A DNA stretch of 64,000 nt from Chryseobacterium sp. VAUSW3 (GTDB lineage Bacteria; Bacteroidota; Bacteroidia; Flavobacteriales; Weeksellaceae): assembly GCF_002205795.1 (NCBI RefSeq), contig NZ_NIUY01000001.1, positions 558,001 to 622,000 of the forward strand, written 5' to 3'. Below the pieces are notes generated by a model. That model had not been told where the DNA came from and did no database searches. It saw nothing but the letters and a program-made list of their open reading frames with translations. Shown piece after piece: positions 1 to 8,721 of this stretch. The translations under genes were made by a program, and so were the position numbers. Position 1 is the stretch's first letter. Each line of letters opens with the position of its first letter.

Positions 1-252
1 AGTAATGGTTTCTGAGCCCTTTAAATTTCTTTTATCCTCATCAAGATAAGCTGTAATTTCATAATCGGCCCTGTTCTGCCAATATCCCTGACCTGGCGCG
101 CCGGAAGCAGTGCGGTACACATTTGGTGTCGGCAGAATTGTGCCGAGTTGCTCAAACTTATTGCCGTGATTGCTGTTTGGATTGTTTTGAATATTCTGGG
201 CGAAAATTCCAAATGGAATAAAAAGTGATATAAAGACGGATTTGAACTTCAT
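1..252 (-). CDS. M1 family metallopeptidase, N-terminal fragment (cut by window edge)
   Basis: Only the first 84 codons are inside the window; the frame is open to base 1. The ATG is at 252. Residues 1-19 form a signal peptide ending FAQ, so the product is exported. The following stretch (NPNSNHGNKFEQLG, then PTPNVYRTASGAPGQGYW, ending GSETIT) resembles the N-terminal beta domain of flavobacterial M1 zinc aminopeptidases. The HExxH catalytic domain would lie outside the window, so activity cannot be judged. A TAATTTTG -7-like box lies at 283-290 on the same strand. The family call rests on my recollection of N-terminal sequences. Confidence 0.7.
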   Translation of the reverse strand, partial: MKFKSVFISLFIPFGIFAQNIQNNPNSNHGNKFEQLGTILPTPNVYRTASGAPGQGYWQNRADYEITAYLDEDKRNLKGSETIT

Positions 253-335
253 AGTTAGTTTGTGATATGATACAATAGTCATCAAAATTAAGAAATCGTT
301 ACAGAAAACAGACTATAATTGTAAACTTTTACAGA

Positions 336-914
336 TTAAAACGGAATTCTTTCTAAAGTCATTTTTAAAGACAGCGCAAAAACCCCTGAAGAGATAAACA
401 TAATCCAGTCTTTTCGGTTAACTTTAAAAAGGTTGAGCAAAACAAACTGTACGATTAAAATACCTGCTACCACAGCGATCTGACCTAGCTCCAATCCAAT
501 GTTGAAACCTAAAAGCGGTACAAAGATGTGCTGTTCATTGGCAATCATCATTCTTGCGGTGTTGGCAAATCCCATCCCGTGAATCAATCCAAAAAACAGG
601 GCAATATAGAAATTCATTTTCATGAGATTATTCTGCTTGTTGCGCATCAGAATGTTATCCAGAGCGGTGATGACAATGGTTAGTGGGATTAAAAATTCCA
701 CCCATTTCGCCGGCGCACGTACGATATCGAAGACACTTAAAGCCAAAGTAATTGAATGACCTATGGTAAATGCAGTGATAATCCAGAAAATGTTTTTCCA
801 GTCCTTTACCGCAAAAACTGCGACCAAAACCAATACAAAAAGCTGATGATCCAGCGCATCCAGTGAAATAATATGTTCCCAACCCAGATTCAGATAAAAT
901 AAAAAATCATTCAT
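336..914 (-). CDS. HupE/UreJ family membrane protein
   Basis: A polytopic membrane protein with about six hydrophobic helices. The motifs GWEHI, DALDHQ, TIGHSITLAL, FGLIHGMGFA and FNIGLELGQ, rich in His, Glu and Asp inside membrane segments, are those of the HupE/UreJ_2 family, whose relatives are implicated in nickel or other metal transport. Substrate here is unknown. I place the start at the ATG at 914, giving a 192-residue protein that begins just before the first helix; in-frame ATGs at 923 and 947 are alternatives. It is divergent from the DUF6702 gene and precedes the M1 peptidase on the same strand; I recall the three together in other flavobacteria. Confidence 0.75.
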   Translation of the reverse strand: MNDFLFYLNLGWEHIISLDALDHQLFVLVLVAVFAVKDWKNIFWIITAFTIGHSITLALSVFDIVRAPAKWVEFLIPLTIVITALDNILMRNKQNNLMKMNFYIALFFGLIHGMGFANTARMMIANEQHIFVPLLGFNIGLELGQIAVVAGILIVQFVLLNLFKVNRKDWIMFISSGVFALSLKMTLERIPF

Positions 915-969
915 ATACCGCATATTTTTAGCGGCACGATAATACAAAATTTATTTCTATTTTTGAACC

Positions 970-1470
970 ATGCAAAAGTTATTTTTCATCCTCCTTTTTT
1001 CGGTTTTCGGCCTCAGCTCAGCAAGCGAAATTCATCCTTATCACGTTGGATCTATGGAATTTAATTACAATTCCAAATCAGAAACGTTCGAGATCAGCGG
1101 AAAGTTTTTTTTGGATGACCTGGAAAATGCTTTGAAGGAAAAATACGGCAAAGCGGTACACTTTAATTCCGAACAGTATAAAGCTCAAATCAACAACTAT
1201 CTGATAAAGTACTGCGAAGAATACCTAAAACTCAAAGTAAATAACAAATTCCTAAAAATTAATTATTTAGGCTACGAAGAAGACAGCGAATCGGTGAATA
1301 TTTATCTGGAATCAGAGAAAGTGGCTCAGCCAAAAAAAGTAGAGACCGCGGTAAGTTTTCTCTATAATCTTTTCGATGATCAGCTGAATATCGTTCATAT
1401 TATTGTCAACGGAAACCGAAAAAGCCAAAGATTAAATTATCCCGACCGTTATCTTTACCAGAACTTCTAA
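970..1470 (+). CDS. DUF6702 family exported protein
   Basis: A 166-residue protein with an N-terminal signal peptide (cleavage probably after SSAS or nearby). The conserved start of the mature part, HPYHVGSMEFNYN followed by ISGKFFLDDLE, matches my memory of DUF6702, a family of unknown function common in Flavobacteriia. It is divergent from the HupE/UreJ gene and overlaps the end of acpH tail-to-tail by 4 bases. A TATTTTTG -7 box (958-965) ends only 4 nt before the ATG, so the mRNA may be leaderless. No catalytic motif is visible; a role linked to the neighbouring membrane protein is inference only. Confidence 0.7.
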   Translation: MQKLFFILLFSVFGLSSASEIHPYHVGSMEFNYNSKSETFEISGKFFLDDLENALKEKYGKAVHFNSEQYKAQINNYLIKYCEEYLKLKVNNKFLKINYLGYEEDSESVNIYLESEKVAQPKKVETAVSFLYNLFDDQLNIVHIIVNGNRKSQRLNYPDRYLYQNF

Positions 1471-2045
1471 GAACGGAATTCTGCATTAATTTTCTGTACT
1501 TCCGCCACGAGATCAGGAAAAAAATGATCAAAATGATACTGAAGTTGTGGTTTGTGGTTCAGAAAAACTTCAAAAACTGCCAGATTTTTATTCAGATACT
1601 TCGCTTTGTTAAGGACATTCCGGATCGAAAACTCAATCCCCCACTCTTCGCGGTAATTATAAAGCCAATTGTCTTTTTCCATGCTGTCGAGCATTCTCAG
1701 CAAATTTGGCGGCAATAATTCTTCATGATTTCTCAATACGCGGTACACTTTTTCTGAATGCGCTTTTAAAGCCTTATCAGGTATAGAGTTGGCGAGAAAA
1801 TAATCGAAACTTACATCCACAAAAGCACCGGCATACAATCTCACCAACGGACTGAATATTTTCTTCGCTTCATGAATTTCCGGATGCGCATCAGTAAACG
1901 TATCGATGGCGCGGTGTAAAGTGATGCCCTCTCCTATTTTTTCCGGAAACGAAAACCGGTCTTTGTTCCGGATGAAATCCTGCAGAAACTGCCCGACAAT
2001 CTGTTCATCGGTAAAAGTGAGGTAAGAATGGGCGAGGAAATTCAT
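1467..2045 (-). CDS. acpH: Acyl carrier protein phosphodiesterase (AcpH/DUF479 family)
   Basis: A 192-residue cytosolic protein of the AcpH family, which removes the 4'-phosphopantetheine arm from holo-ACP. The family signature is visible: MNFLAHSYL at the N-terminus, a conserved GQFLQDFI segment, then GITLHRAIDTFTDAHPE around residues 40-55, which carries the His/Asp residues of this HD-like metal enzyme. Length is normal for the family. It lies 8 bases downstream of radA on the same strand and may be cotranscribed with it. Family assignment is firm; enzymatic activity in this organism is inferred. Confidence 0.8.
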   Translation of the reverse strand: MNFLAHSYLTFTDEQIVGQFLQDFIRNKDRFSFPEKIGEGITLHRAIDTFTDAHPEIHEAKKIFSPLVRLYAGAFVDVSFDYFLANSIPDKALKAHSEKVYRVLRNHEELLPPNLLRMLDSMEKDNWLYNYREEWGIEFSIRNVLNKAKYLNKNLAVFEVFLNHKPQLQYHFDHFFPDLVAEVQKINAEFRS

Positions 2046-2053
2046 AAGTAAAT

Positions 2054-3400
2054 TTAAAACAAATATTCATGAAAATCCTCAATTTTACTTACTTCAACAA
2101 TCGTAATTCCGAACTTCTTTTTTGGAATTTTATTCAAATTCGAAACAAAAATCTTTTCATAGCCCAGTTTTTCAGCTTCCGAAATGCGCTGTTCGATCTG
2201 CGACACCGGACGGATTTCTCCGCTCAGTCCAATTTCTCCCGCAAAACAGAAATGTTCGGAAATCGCAATATCTTCGTTGGAGGAAAGTACCGAAGCTACC
2301 ACAGCCAAATCCAGCGCCGGATCATCGGTTTTGATGCCGCCGGTAATATTCAGGAAAACGTCTTTCGCGCCCAGCTGGAAGCCTGCACGCTTCTCTAAAA
2401 CCGCCAGAAGCATATTAAGCCTTTTCGAATCGAAACCCGTACAGCTTCGCTGCGGCGTTCCATACACCGCGGTACTTACCAGAGCCTGAATCTCGATGAG
2501 CATCGGGCGGTTTCCTTCTAAAGTTACCGCGACAGAATTTCCGGAAAGTTCTTCAAATTTTTTGGTGATGAGGATTTCTGAAGGATTTTTAATCTCTTTT
2601 AAACCCTGGGAAACCATTTCATAAATCCCAATTTCTGAGGTAGAACCGAAACGGTTTTTGTTCGCACGTAAGAGTCTGAACAAATGATTTCGGTCGCCAT
2701 CAAAATTCAGAACAACATCAACCATGTGTTCCAGGACTTTCGGGCCGGCTATTTGACCGTCTTTGGTGATATGTCCCACTAAAAACACCGGCGTGTTGCT
2801 TTCTTTAGCGTATTTAATGATTTCATTCGAACATTCCCGGATTTGGGAAACGGTACCGGGCGAACTTTCGATGAGCTGGCTTTGCAGCGTCTGTATGGAA
2901 TCGATGATCACAAAATCCGGCGTCAGTTTTTTAGCTTCGTGAAGAATCTTTTCCACTGAAGTTTCAGTAAAAAGATAACAATGCGGATTCTGAAGTTCTG
3001 TGAGCCGGTCTGCACGCATTTTAATTTGAGATGCGCTTTCTTCGCCGGAAACGTAAAGAATTTTCTTCTTCATCTTCAGCGCAAGCTGCAATAACAAAGT
3101 CGATTTCCCGATCCCCGGTTCCCCGCCGATTAAAGTAACCGAACCCAGAACAATTCCGCCGCCCAGAACACGGTTCAGTTCTTCGGAGGGTGTTTTAATC
3201 CGCGGCTCTTCGTTGGTTTCAACTTCGATGATATTGATGATATGCTGCTTGGAGCGGTCCGAAAAACTTTTAGCCGGAGTTTTCTCTACAATTTCTTCCA
3301 CCAAAGTATTCCATTCGCCACAGTTTTTACACTGCCCAAGCCATTGCGGGTATTGCGTCCCGCAGTTCTGACAGAAATATGCCGTTTTCACTTTTGCCAT
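2054..3400 (-). CDS. radA: DNA repair protein RadA (Sms)
   Basis: A 448-residue RadA, the RecA-like DnaB-type helicase that promotes branch migration in recombinational repair. Domains in order: C4 zinc finger (Cys10, Cys13, Cys24, Cys27); RecA-like ATPase with Walker A GGEPGIGKST near residue 93; the RadA-specific KNRFG motif followed by ST near residue 250; and a C-terminal Lon-protease-like domain without an obvious Ser-Lys dyad. The ATG at 3400 gives MAKVKTAYFC, the usual RadA start; an upstream in-frame TTG at 3427 is unlikely. recA is about 19 kb away. Confidence 0.95.
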   Translation of the reverse strand: MAKVKTAYFCQNCGTQYPQWLGQCKNCGEWNTLVEEIVEKTPAKSFSDRSKQHIINIIEVETNEEPRIKTPSEELNRVLGGGIVLGSVTLIGGEPGIGKSTLLLQLALKMKKKILYVSGEESASQIKMRADRLTELQNPHCYLFTETSVEKILHEAKKLTPDFVIIDSIQTLQSQLIESSPGTVSQIRECSNEIIKYAKESNTPVFLVGHITKDGQIAGPKVLEHMVDVVLNFDGDRNHLFRLLRANKNRFGSTSEIGIYEMVSQGLKEIKNPSEILITKKFEELSGNSVAVTLEGNRPMLIEIQALVSTAVYGTPQRSCTGFDSKRLNMLLAVLEKRAGFQLGAKDVFLNITGGIKTDDPALDLAVVASVLSSNEDIAISEHFCFAGEIGLSGEIRPVSQIEQRISEAEKLGYEKIFVSNLNKIPKKKFGITIVEVSKIEDFHEYLF

Positions 3401-3498
3401 GTTGCGAATTTCATGCTTTTTTTTCAATTACGCAGATTTTAGCAAAAAAATAACCGCTGAAAGGAGCGGCTACTTAATATAGGGATTTAACTTTCTTC

Positions 3499-4026
3499 TT
3501 AGTTGGCTACGATATTCACAGTAACTTTAATCGCATCACCTGTTTTTACACCCATGAAACCAGGTCTTTCCATTCCGAAATCCGATAATTTAAGATTTTC
3601 AGTTCCTGTAATATTATAAGATGCGCCGTTTTTTACAACATTTACTGGGAAGCTCACATCTTTTGTAACTCCTGCTATCGTAAGTTTACCGGCTAAATTC
3701 CCTTTACCTACGCTTAAAGAAGTCGCAGTAAAACTGATGTTCGGCGATTTATCGGCTTTCAGGGCATCGTAAGCTTTATTATCCATCATTTTACCTTTGG
3801 TACTTTTCAGGTTTTTTGCGGGCATACTGAATTTTACGTTGGTAATAGCGTTTCCGCTAACCGTACCGCTGAAGTTAGCTGAAGAGGCTGTCATCGTCCA
3901 GTCATGCATCGGAGAAGTTCCATCAACAGCGATTTTTGTAGATTTACCTGTGATGTTTTGTGCATTTACAAAACCAAAAAAAGTAACAGCGAACAGGAGC
4001 ATTACGGATTTAAGAGTGTTTTTCAT
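3499..4026 (-). CDS. YceI family periplasmic lipid-binding-type protein
   Basis: A 175-residue protein with a signal peptide (about residues 1-22, ending VNAQ) and a single YceI-like beta-barrel domain. Features typical of the family are GTSPMHDWTM near the N-terminus, DNKAYDALKADKSPNISF in the middle, and LTIAGVTKDVSFPV. Members bind isoprenoid or other amphiphilic ligands in the periplasm; the ligand here is unknown. It is divergent from pyrG. A TAACTTTA box at 4087-4094 (minus strand) could be its -7 element, but it differs from consensus at the last base. Confidence 0.85.
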   Translation of the reverse strand: MKNTLKSVMLLFAVTFFGFVNAQNITGKSTKIAVDGTSPMHDWTMTASSANFSGTVSGNAITNVKFSMPAKNLKSTKGKMMDNKAYDALKADKSPNISFTATSLSVGKGNLAGKLTIAGVTKDVSFPVNVVKNGASYNITGTENLKLSDFGMERPGFMGVKTGDAIKVTVNIVAN

Positions 4027-4219
4027 TTCTTTAATATTTAAGTTAATATTTAATTGTTTTCTGTTTCTTGGACCTATTTTCTAGTGTAAAGTTAAGCGCA
4101 TTTTTCCGTAATTAAAAATGACATTTCTCACCCCGATTAAGCTTTAACTATTTGAAGACCAACATATTGAAAATTTTTCAATTATCCACCTTAATTTACA
4201 TGACTTTCGACAGGATTAA

Positions 4220-4252
4220 TTTGTCCCATGTTGCAAATTCGCTTAACTTTGC
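4220..4252 (+). promoter_or_regulatory. pyrG promoter (TTTG-N20-TAACTTTGC)
   Basis: TTTG at 4220-4223 and TAACTTTG at 4244-4251, followed by C, are separated by exactly 20 nt, the arrangement expected of the primary Bacteroidota sigma factor. The box ends 15 nt before the chosen pyrG ATG, so the 5' UTR should be only about 10 nt. This also argues against the upstream ATG at 4228, which lies inside the promoter. Confidence 0.75.
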
Positions 4253-4266
4253 ACAAACCTAATCTA

Positions 4267-5874
4267 ATGAGTAAAAAGAACACGAAATACATCTTCGTTA
4301 CAGGAGGTGTTACTTCATCTTTGGGAAAAGGAATTGTTTCCGCTTCTTTGGGACTTCTGCTAAAATCCCGCGGTTACAATGTCACCATCCAGAAACTTGA
4401 CCCTTATATCAACATCGATCCCGGCACCTTAAACCCCTACGAACACGGCGAATGCTACGTAACGGAAGACGGCGCTGAAACCGACCTGGACCTCGGACAT
4501 TATGAAAGATTCCTGAATTCCGCCACCTCCCAAAACAATAACGTTACCACCGGTAAAATTTACCAAACCGTAATTGAGAAGGAAAGAAAAGGAGATTTCC
4601 TTGGAAAAACCGTGCAGGTCATCCCGCATATTACCAATGAAATTAAGCGCAGAATTAAAATTCTTGCAAAGCAGAACTATGATATCATTATCACCGAAAT
4701 TGGTGGAACGGTGGGAGATATAGAATCGCTTCCTTACATAGAGTCGGTTCGCCAGCTGAAATGGGAACTCGGCGAAAACAATTCTATGGTGATTCACCTT
4801 ACTTTGCTGCCTTACCTTGCAGCAAGTGGGGAACTGAAAACAAAACCATCTCAGCATTCTGTAAGACAGTTAATGGAAAGCGGAATTCAGGCAGATGTTT
4901 TAGTTTGCCGGACTGAGCACAAAATTCCTAAGGAACAGCGCGCCAAACTTGCCCAGTTCTGTAATGTGCCTTTGGCAAATGTTATTGAATGCCGGGATAT
5001 GGAGACGATTTACGAAGTTCCGCTTCATCTCCAAAAACAGGATTTTGACGATGTCGTCCTTAAGGAACTTGGCTTAAAATCAGACTCAGAAGCTGATTTA
5101 AAAGACTGGAAAAACTTCCTGAAAAGATACCAGAATCCTAAAAAATCTGTGGAAATCGCGCTTGTCGGCAAATATGTCTCACTTCAGGATTCCTATAAAT
5201 CCATTGCTGAAGCGTTTATTCACGCCGGTGCAGATTTGGAGACCGAAGTAAAAATCCGTTGGGTTTACAGTGGCGATCTTACGGAAGACAATATAAAAGA
5301 AACTTTATCCGGAATCGACGGTATGCTGATCGCTCCAGGTTTTGGCGACAGAGGAATCGAAGGAAAAATTTCAGCCGCAAGATATGCCCGCGAAAATAAT
5401 ATTCCGCTCTTGGGAATCTGTCTCGGAATGCAGATCATGACCATCGAATTCGCCAGAAATGTTCTGGGATACAAAAAAGCCAACTCTATGGAATTCGACA
5501 CTTCCACAGCAGATCCGGTGATCTCTTTGATGGAAGAGCAGAAAAATGTGGTAGATAAAGGCGGAACTATGAGATTGGGCGCGTGGAAATGCACTTTAAA
5601 ACCAAATTCCAAACTTTTGGAAATCTATGGCTCAAAAAATATTTCTGAAAGACATCGCCACCGCTACGAATTCAATTCAGAATACAAAGAAGAATTCGAA
5701 AAGAACGGCCTTCTCCCGACCGGACTGAACCCTGAAACCGGTTTGGTAGAAACCCTGGAACTTAAAAACCATCCGTTCTACATCGGTGTACAATATCACC
5801 CGGAATACAAAAGCACTGTAGCATCGCCTCATCCGCTTTTTAAAGCGTTGATAAAGGCAGCAACCAAAAAATAA
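4267..5874 (+). CDS. pyrG: CTP synthase
   Basis: A 535-residue CTP synthase, converting UTP to CTP with ATP and glutamine. The N-terminal amidoligase domain begins KYIFVTGGVTSSLGKG and contains DPYINIDPGT; the C-terminal class I glutamine amidotransferase has its Cys nucleophile in GICLGMQ at about residue 383 and the His-Glu pair in QYHPEYKS. Length is normal. The start at 4267 (MSKKNTKY) is preferred over the ATG at 4228 because the latter lies within the promoter. A terminator separates the gene from yidC. Confidence 0.97.
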   Translation: MSKKNTKYIFVTGGVTSSLGKGIVSASLGLLLKSRGYNVTIQKLDPYINIDPGTLNPYEHGECYVTEDGAETDLDLGHYERFLNSATSQNNNVTTGKIYQTVIEKERKGDFLGKTVQVIPHITNEIKRRIKILAKQNYDIIITEIGGTVGDIESLPYIESVRQLKWELGENNSMVIHLTLLPYLAASGELKTKPSQHSVRQLMESGIQADVLVCRTEHKIPKEQRAKLAQFCNVPLANVIECRDMETIYEVPLHLQKQDFDDVVLKELGLKSDSEADLKDWKNFLKRYQNPKKSVEIALVGKYVSLQDSYKSIAEAFIHAGADLETEVKIRWVYSGDLTEDNIKETLSGIDGMLIAPGFGDRGIEGKISAARYARENNIPLLGICLGMQIMTIEFARNVLGYKKANSMEFDTSTADPVISLMEEQKNVVDKGGTMRLGAWKCTLKPNSKLLEIYGSKNISERHRHRYEFNSEYKEEFEKNGLLPTGLNPETGLVETLELKNHPFYIGVQYHPEYKSTVASPHPLFKALIKAATKK

Positions 5875-5879
5875 AACCG

Positions 5880-5919
5880 AAGAGATAAAAGACAAAATGT
5901 TTTTTATCTCTTTGTTTTT
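5880..5919 (+). terminator. Terminator after pyrG
   Basis: An 11-bp A/T-rich inverted repeat, AAGAGATAAAA (5880-5890) and TTTTATCTCTT (5902-5912), with an 11-nt loop, followed by TGTTTTT. It starts 5 nt after the pyrG stop. It is weak in G/C but well placed. Confidence 0.6.
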
Positions 5920-5960
5920 AAATGAGTTGACAAAAAATTCTTCATTGCCAAAAAAATCAG

Positions 5961-5968
5961 TATTTTTG
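5961..5968 (+). promoter_or_regulatory. yidC promoter -7 box
   Basis: TATTTTTG matches TAnnTTTG and lies 69 nt before the yidC ATG, after the pyrG terminator. I see no convincing TTTG 18-21 nt upstream. Confidence 0.4.
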
Positions 5969-6037
5969 TCAGCCAAAATTAAAGGGGTAAGAACGGTTTA
6001 AATTCCAACCCGATAATCCAAACAATCAATTAAAAAG

Positions 6038-7852
6038 ATGCAACAAAATAACGGTTTAGATAAAAATCAACTGATTAGTTTCGCCCTGTTTTCCATGATC
6101 CTTATTGGAGCGATGTTTTACTTCCAAAACAAACAGGCTACCGAGCAACAGCTTTTAGATGCCGAAAACAAGGCAAAAACCACTCAAACCATGATTGCCA
6201 ACAGTACCAAACCCGCTGTTGTTACCAACTTAAACGACAGTGTGAAAGCCACCTCCATTCAGCAGGTGCAGTTGAAAAACAAGGAACTGAGCTTGGGAAT
6301 TTCTACTTTGGGCGGACAGATTTCTACCGTACAACTTAATGAATACAAAGCTTATAACCCACAAAGCGACATCAACGACAGGGATCTTTTAATATTCGAC
6401 AGGAACAACTCGTCTTACGGTTTTCAGTTCAAAGACAAAACAGGCAAAACCTTCAACACAAAAGACCTTATTTTTACACCGACACAAAGTGGCAACACGG
6501 TGACGATGCAGGCCAATGCAAACGGTGCGGTGATTCAGTTTATTTATACCCTGCTCGACAAATATACGGTGGATTTCAATGTGAAAACACAGGGATTACA
6601 TCAACTGGTTGCGGATCAGAAGGCAGATTTCGTTTGGGATTTCAATGCCCGCGGTTTAGAAAAAGGCCGTGCCCAGGAGCAAACCCATACCGAATTCAAT
6701 TATTCATTTAACAATTACAAGAGTTTTGATTATGACGGCAGAACCGAAATGGACGAGCCGGATGAAACCCTGAACTGGCTTGCCATAAAACAGCAGTTTT
6801 TCTCTGCTGTGATCGAACCGCAACACGGTTTCAAAAACTCTAAAGGTTCTCAGGAAATGGTGGAAGAAGGTGAGTTTCTGAAGAAATTTAACTTCAACGG
6901 GCAGGTTGATTTGGCCGGAAACGAATTAAATCAAAATTTCAAATGGTACTTTATGCCTTTGGATTTGCCTTTATTAAAATCCTACGACAAAAACTTCGAT
7001 GAATTGCTGCCTTTGGGCTGGTCATTTATCGGAAGCATGAACCGCTGGTTCTTCATCCCAATGTACAATCTTATCTCCAGCTGGGGATTGGCTGCAGGTT
7101 GGGTAATTTTCCTGATGACGATTATTGTGAAGATTATTCTTTCGCCGGTAATGTTCAAACAGCACAAACTCAGCGCAATGATGCGTGTTATCCGTCCGGA
7201 GATTGATGAAGTAAATGCAAAATTTAAGGATGCAGATCCTTTAAAAAAACAACAGGAAACAATGGCAGTTTACCGGAAAGCCGGGGTAAATCAGATGGCG
7301 GGATGTTTGCCGGCCTTGCTGCAGATCCCGATTTTCTATGCGCTCTTCCGTTTCTTCCCGAACATGATCGACCTCAGAGGCAAAAGCTTCTGGTTTGCCA
7401 AGGATTTAACGGCTTATGATGATGTAATTAAACTGCCCTTCCATATTCCGTTCTTAGGCGAGCATTTAAGTATTTTCGCAATTGCGTGTACGGTGGTAAT
7501 CTTGATTTATACGGTAATGACTTCCGGAAACATTCAGCAGCCACAGCAGGAAGGAATGCCGAATATGAAAGTGCTGATGTACATCTTCCCGATTACCTTC
7601 CTTTTCTTCCTGAACACTTCAGCATCCGGACTTTCATGGTATTATTTTGTATCGAATGCCATTAACATCTTAATTATTCTTGTCATTAAATACTGGATTC
7701 TGGATGAAAAGAAAATCCATGCACAGATACAGGCCAACAAGCAGAAGGAACCTAAAAAAGAAGGTAAGTTCCAGAAAAGAATGCGCGAAATGATGGAACA
7801 GGCGCAGGAACAGCAAAAAGCCCAACAGCAACAGGCCAAGAAAAAGAAATAA
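6038..7852 (+). CDS. yidC: Membrane protein insertase YidC
   Basis: A 604-residue YidC/Oxa1-type insertase, which integrates proteins into the inner membrane with or without SecYEG. Layout: TM1 at about residues 10-26, a large periplasmic beta domain (about 60-310), then the conserved five-helix core (about 355-560) containing PVMFKQHKLSAMMRVI, NQMAGCLPALLQIPIFYALFRF and the final helices. The C-terminal tail is strongly basic and Gln-rich (KEPKKEGKFQKRMRE and poly-Q/K), as expected for ribosome contact. It has its own putative -7 box and a terminator, so it is probably monocistronic. Confidence 0.96.
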   Translation: MQQNNGLDKNQLISFALFSMILIGAMFYFQNKQATEQQLLDAENKAKTTQTMIANSTKPAVVTNLNDSVKATSIQQVQLKNKELSLGISTLGGQISTVQLNEYKAYNPQSDINDRDLLIFDRNNSSYGFQFKDKTGKTFNTKDLIFTPTQSGNTVTMQANANGAVIQFIYTLLDKYTVDFNVKTQGLHQLVADQKADFVWDFNARGLEKGRAQEQTHTEFNYSFNNYKSFDYDGRTEMDEPDETLNWLAIKQQFFSAVIEPQHGFKNSKGSQEMVEEGEFLKKFNFNGQVDLAGNELNQNFKWYFMPLDLPLLKSYDKNFDELLPLGWSFIGSMNRWFFIPMYNLISSWGLAAGWVIFLMTIIVKIILSPVMFKQHKLSAMMRVIRPEIDEVNAKFKDADPLKKQQETMAVYRKAGVNQMAGCLPALLQIPIFYALFRFFPNMIDLRGKSFWFAKDLTAYDDVIKLPFHIPFLGEHLSIFAIACTVVILIYTVMTSGNIQQPQQEGMPNMKVLMYIFPITFLFFLNTSASGLSWYYFVSNAINILIILVIKYWILDEKKIHAQIQANKQKEPKKEGKFQKRMREMMEQAQEQQKAQQQQAKKKK

Positions 7853-7874
7853 GATTATCTTATTATACAAGACA

Positions 7875-7905
7875 AAAAAGCGGAATTGATTTTCCGCTTT
7901 TTTTT
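7875..7905 (+). terminator. Terminator after yidC
   Basis: Hairpin AAGCGGAA (7878-7885) / TTCCGCTT (7892-7899) with a 6-nt loop, extended by flanking A/T pairs and followed by a run of T to 7905. It lies about 25 nt after the yidC stop. Confidence 0.85.
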
Positions 7906-7965
7906 ATAGCCATATTTTAAGGTCATTCATCATTCATCCTCAAAAGCTTAAGGTTTTCTTTTACG

Positions 7966-8036
7966 TAAGTCCAATATAAGTCCAATATAACTCTAATAAA
8001 ACATTGGAGTCATAGTGGAGTTATAATGAACTTATA
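7966..8036 (+). repeat. Inverted pair of 11-bp tandem repeat arrays
   Basis: The left arm holds three contiguous 11-mers: TAAGTCCAATA (7966-7976), an identical copy (7977-7987) and TAACTCTAATA (7988-7998). After a 5-base spacer the right arm holds TTGGAGTCATA (8004-8014), GTGGAGTTATA (8015-8025) and ATGAACTTATA (8026-8036), each 9/11 identical to the reverse complement of the left unit. Exact pairings TATAAGT/ACTTATA and TATAACTC/GAGTTATA give a possible stem with a symmetric 4x4 internal loop. It lies between the convergent yidC and rnhB genes. Function unknown. Confidence 0.8.
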
Positions 8037-8109
8037 ATTGATTTAGGTGGTAGCTTAGTGTAGGCTGACTAAATGAATATACCGGCAGAATCAGCAAAAT
8101 GTTTTCGAC

Positions 8110-8721
8110 TTAGCCCGCGTAAGAATGCTCACCGCAAACCCTGTAATCCAGTCGGAATGATCTTCGGTGATGGATGGTGGGACCGTATTTGTTCAAAGCT
8201 TCCTGATGCTGCTTTGTAGCATAACCCATATTGGTAGCCCAGCCATATTCCGGAAACTCTTTGTGAAGCGCGATCATCAGCTTGTCTCTGTAATTTTTTG
8301 CCAGAATTGATGCGCATGCAATCGAGAGCAGTTTGGCATCTCCTTTTACAATACATTCGTGTGGAATAGACTGATAGGGATGAAATCTGTTTCCATCAAC
8401 CAGGATAAGTTCCGGGCGGGTTTTGAGTTGATCAAGCGCATGATGCATTGCCATGATACTTGCATTTAAGATATTGTGAACATCAATTACTTCCGGGGAA
8501 ACTTCGGCGATGGAATATTCCACCACCTGATCTTTGATGTAGGAATCCAACTCCATCCGTGTCCTGAAGGTTAGTTTTTTCGAATCATCAACCAAAGTAT
8601 GTGTGAAATTCTCGTCAATAATAACACTCGCAGCCACCACAGGACCGCACAGGCAGCCTCTGCCGACTTCATCACAGCCTGCTTCTATATAATGTTCTGA
8701 CCATTTTTTAAGCAAATCCAT
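8110..8721 (-). CDS. rnhB: Ribonuclease HII
   Basis: A 203-residue RNase HII, which cleaves the RNA strand of RNA-DNA hybrids and removes single ribonucleotides from DNA. The catalytic DEVGRG motif is at residues 17-22 (Asp17, Glu18), followed by GPVVAASVII, DDSKKLT near residue 43 and the third acidic residue in LILVDGNR near residue 112. The ATG at 8721 is the only good start, and length is typical. It is convergent with yidC and appears to stand alone. Confidence 0.95.
   Translation of the reverse strand: MDLLKKWSEHYIEAGCDEVGRGCLCGPVVAASVIIDENFTHTLVDDSKKLTFRTRMELDSYIKDQVVEYSIAEVSPEVIDVHNILNASIMAMHHALDQLKTRPELILVDGNRFHPYQSIPHECIVKGDAKLLSIACASILAKNYRDKLMIALHKEFPEYGWATNMGYATKQHQEALNKYGPTIHHRRSFRLDYRVCGEHSYAG

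Noticed and set aside
4167-4183. A/T palindrome between the YceI gene and pyrG
   Set aside because: Only A/T pairs apart from two; common by chance in this AT-rich intergenic DNA.
4228-4266. Upstream ATG for pyrG
   Set aside because: It lies between the -33 and -7 elements of the promoter and adds 13 residues without family support.
4429-4857. 142-residue minus-strand frame inside pyrG
   Set aside because: Shadow of a highly conserved gene; no promoter, no family resemblance.
7966-8036. CRISPR or insertion-sequence end
   Set aside because: 11-bp units are too short and contiguous; no transposase or target duplication nearby.
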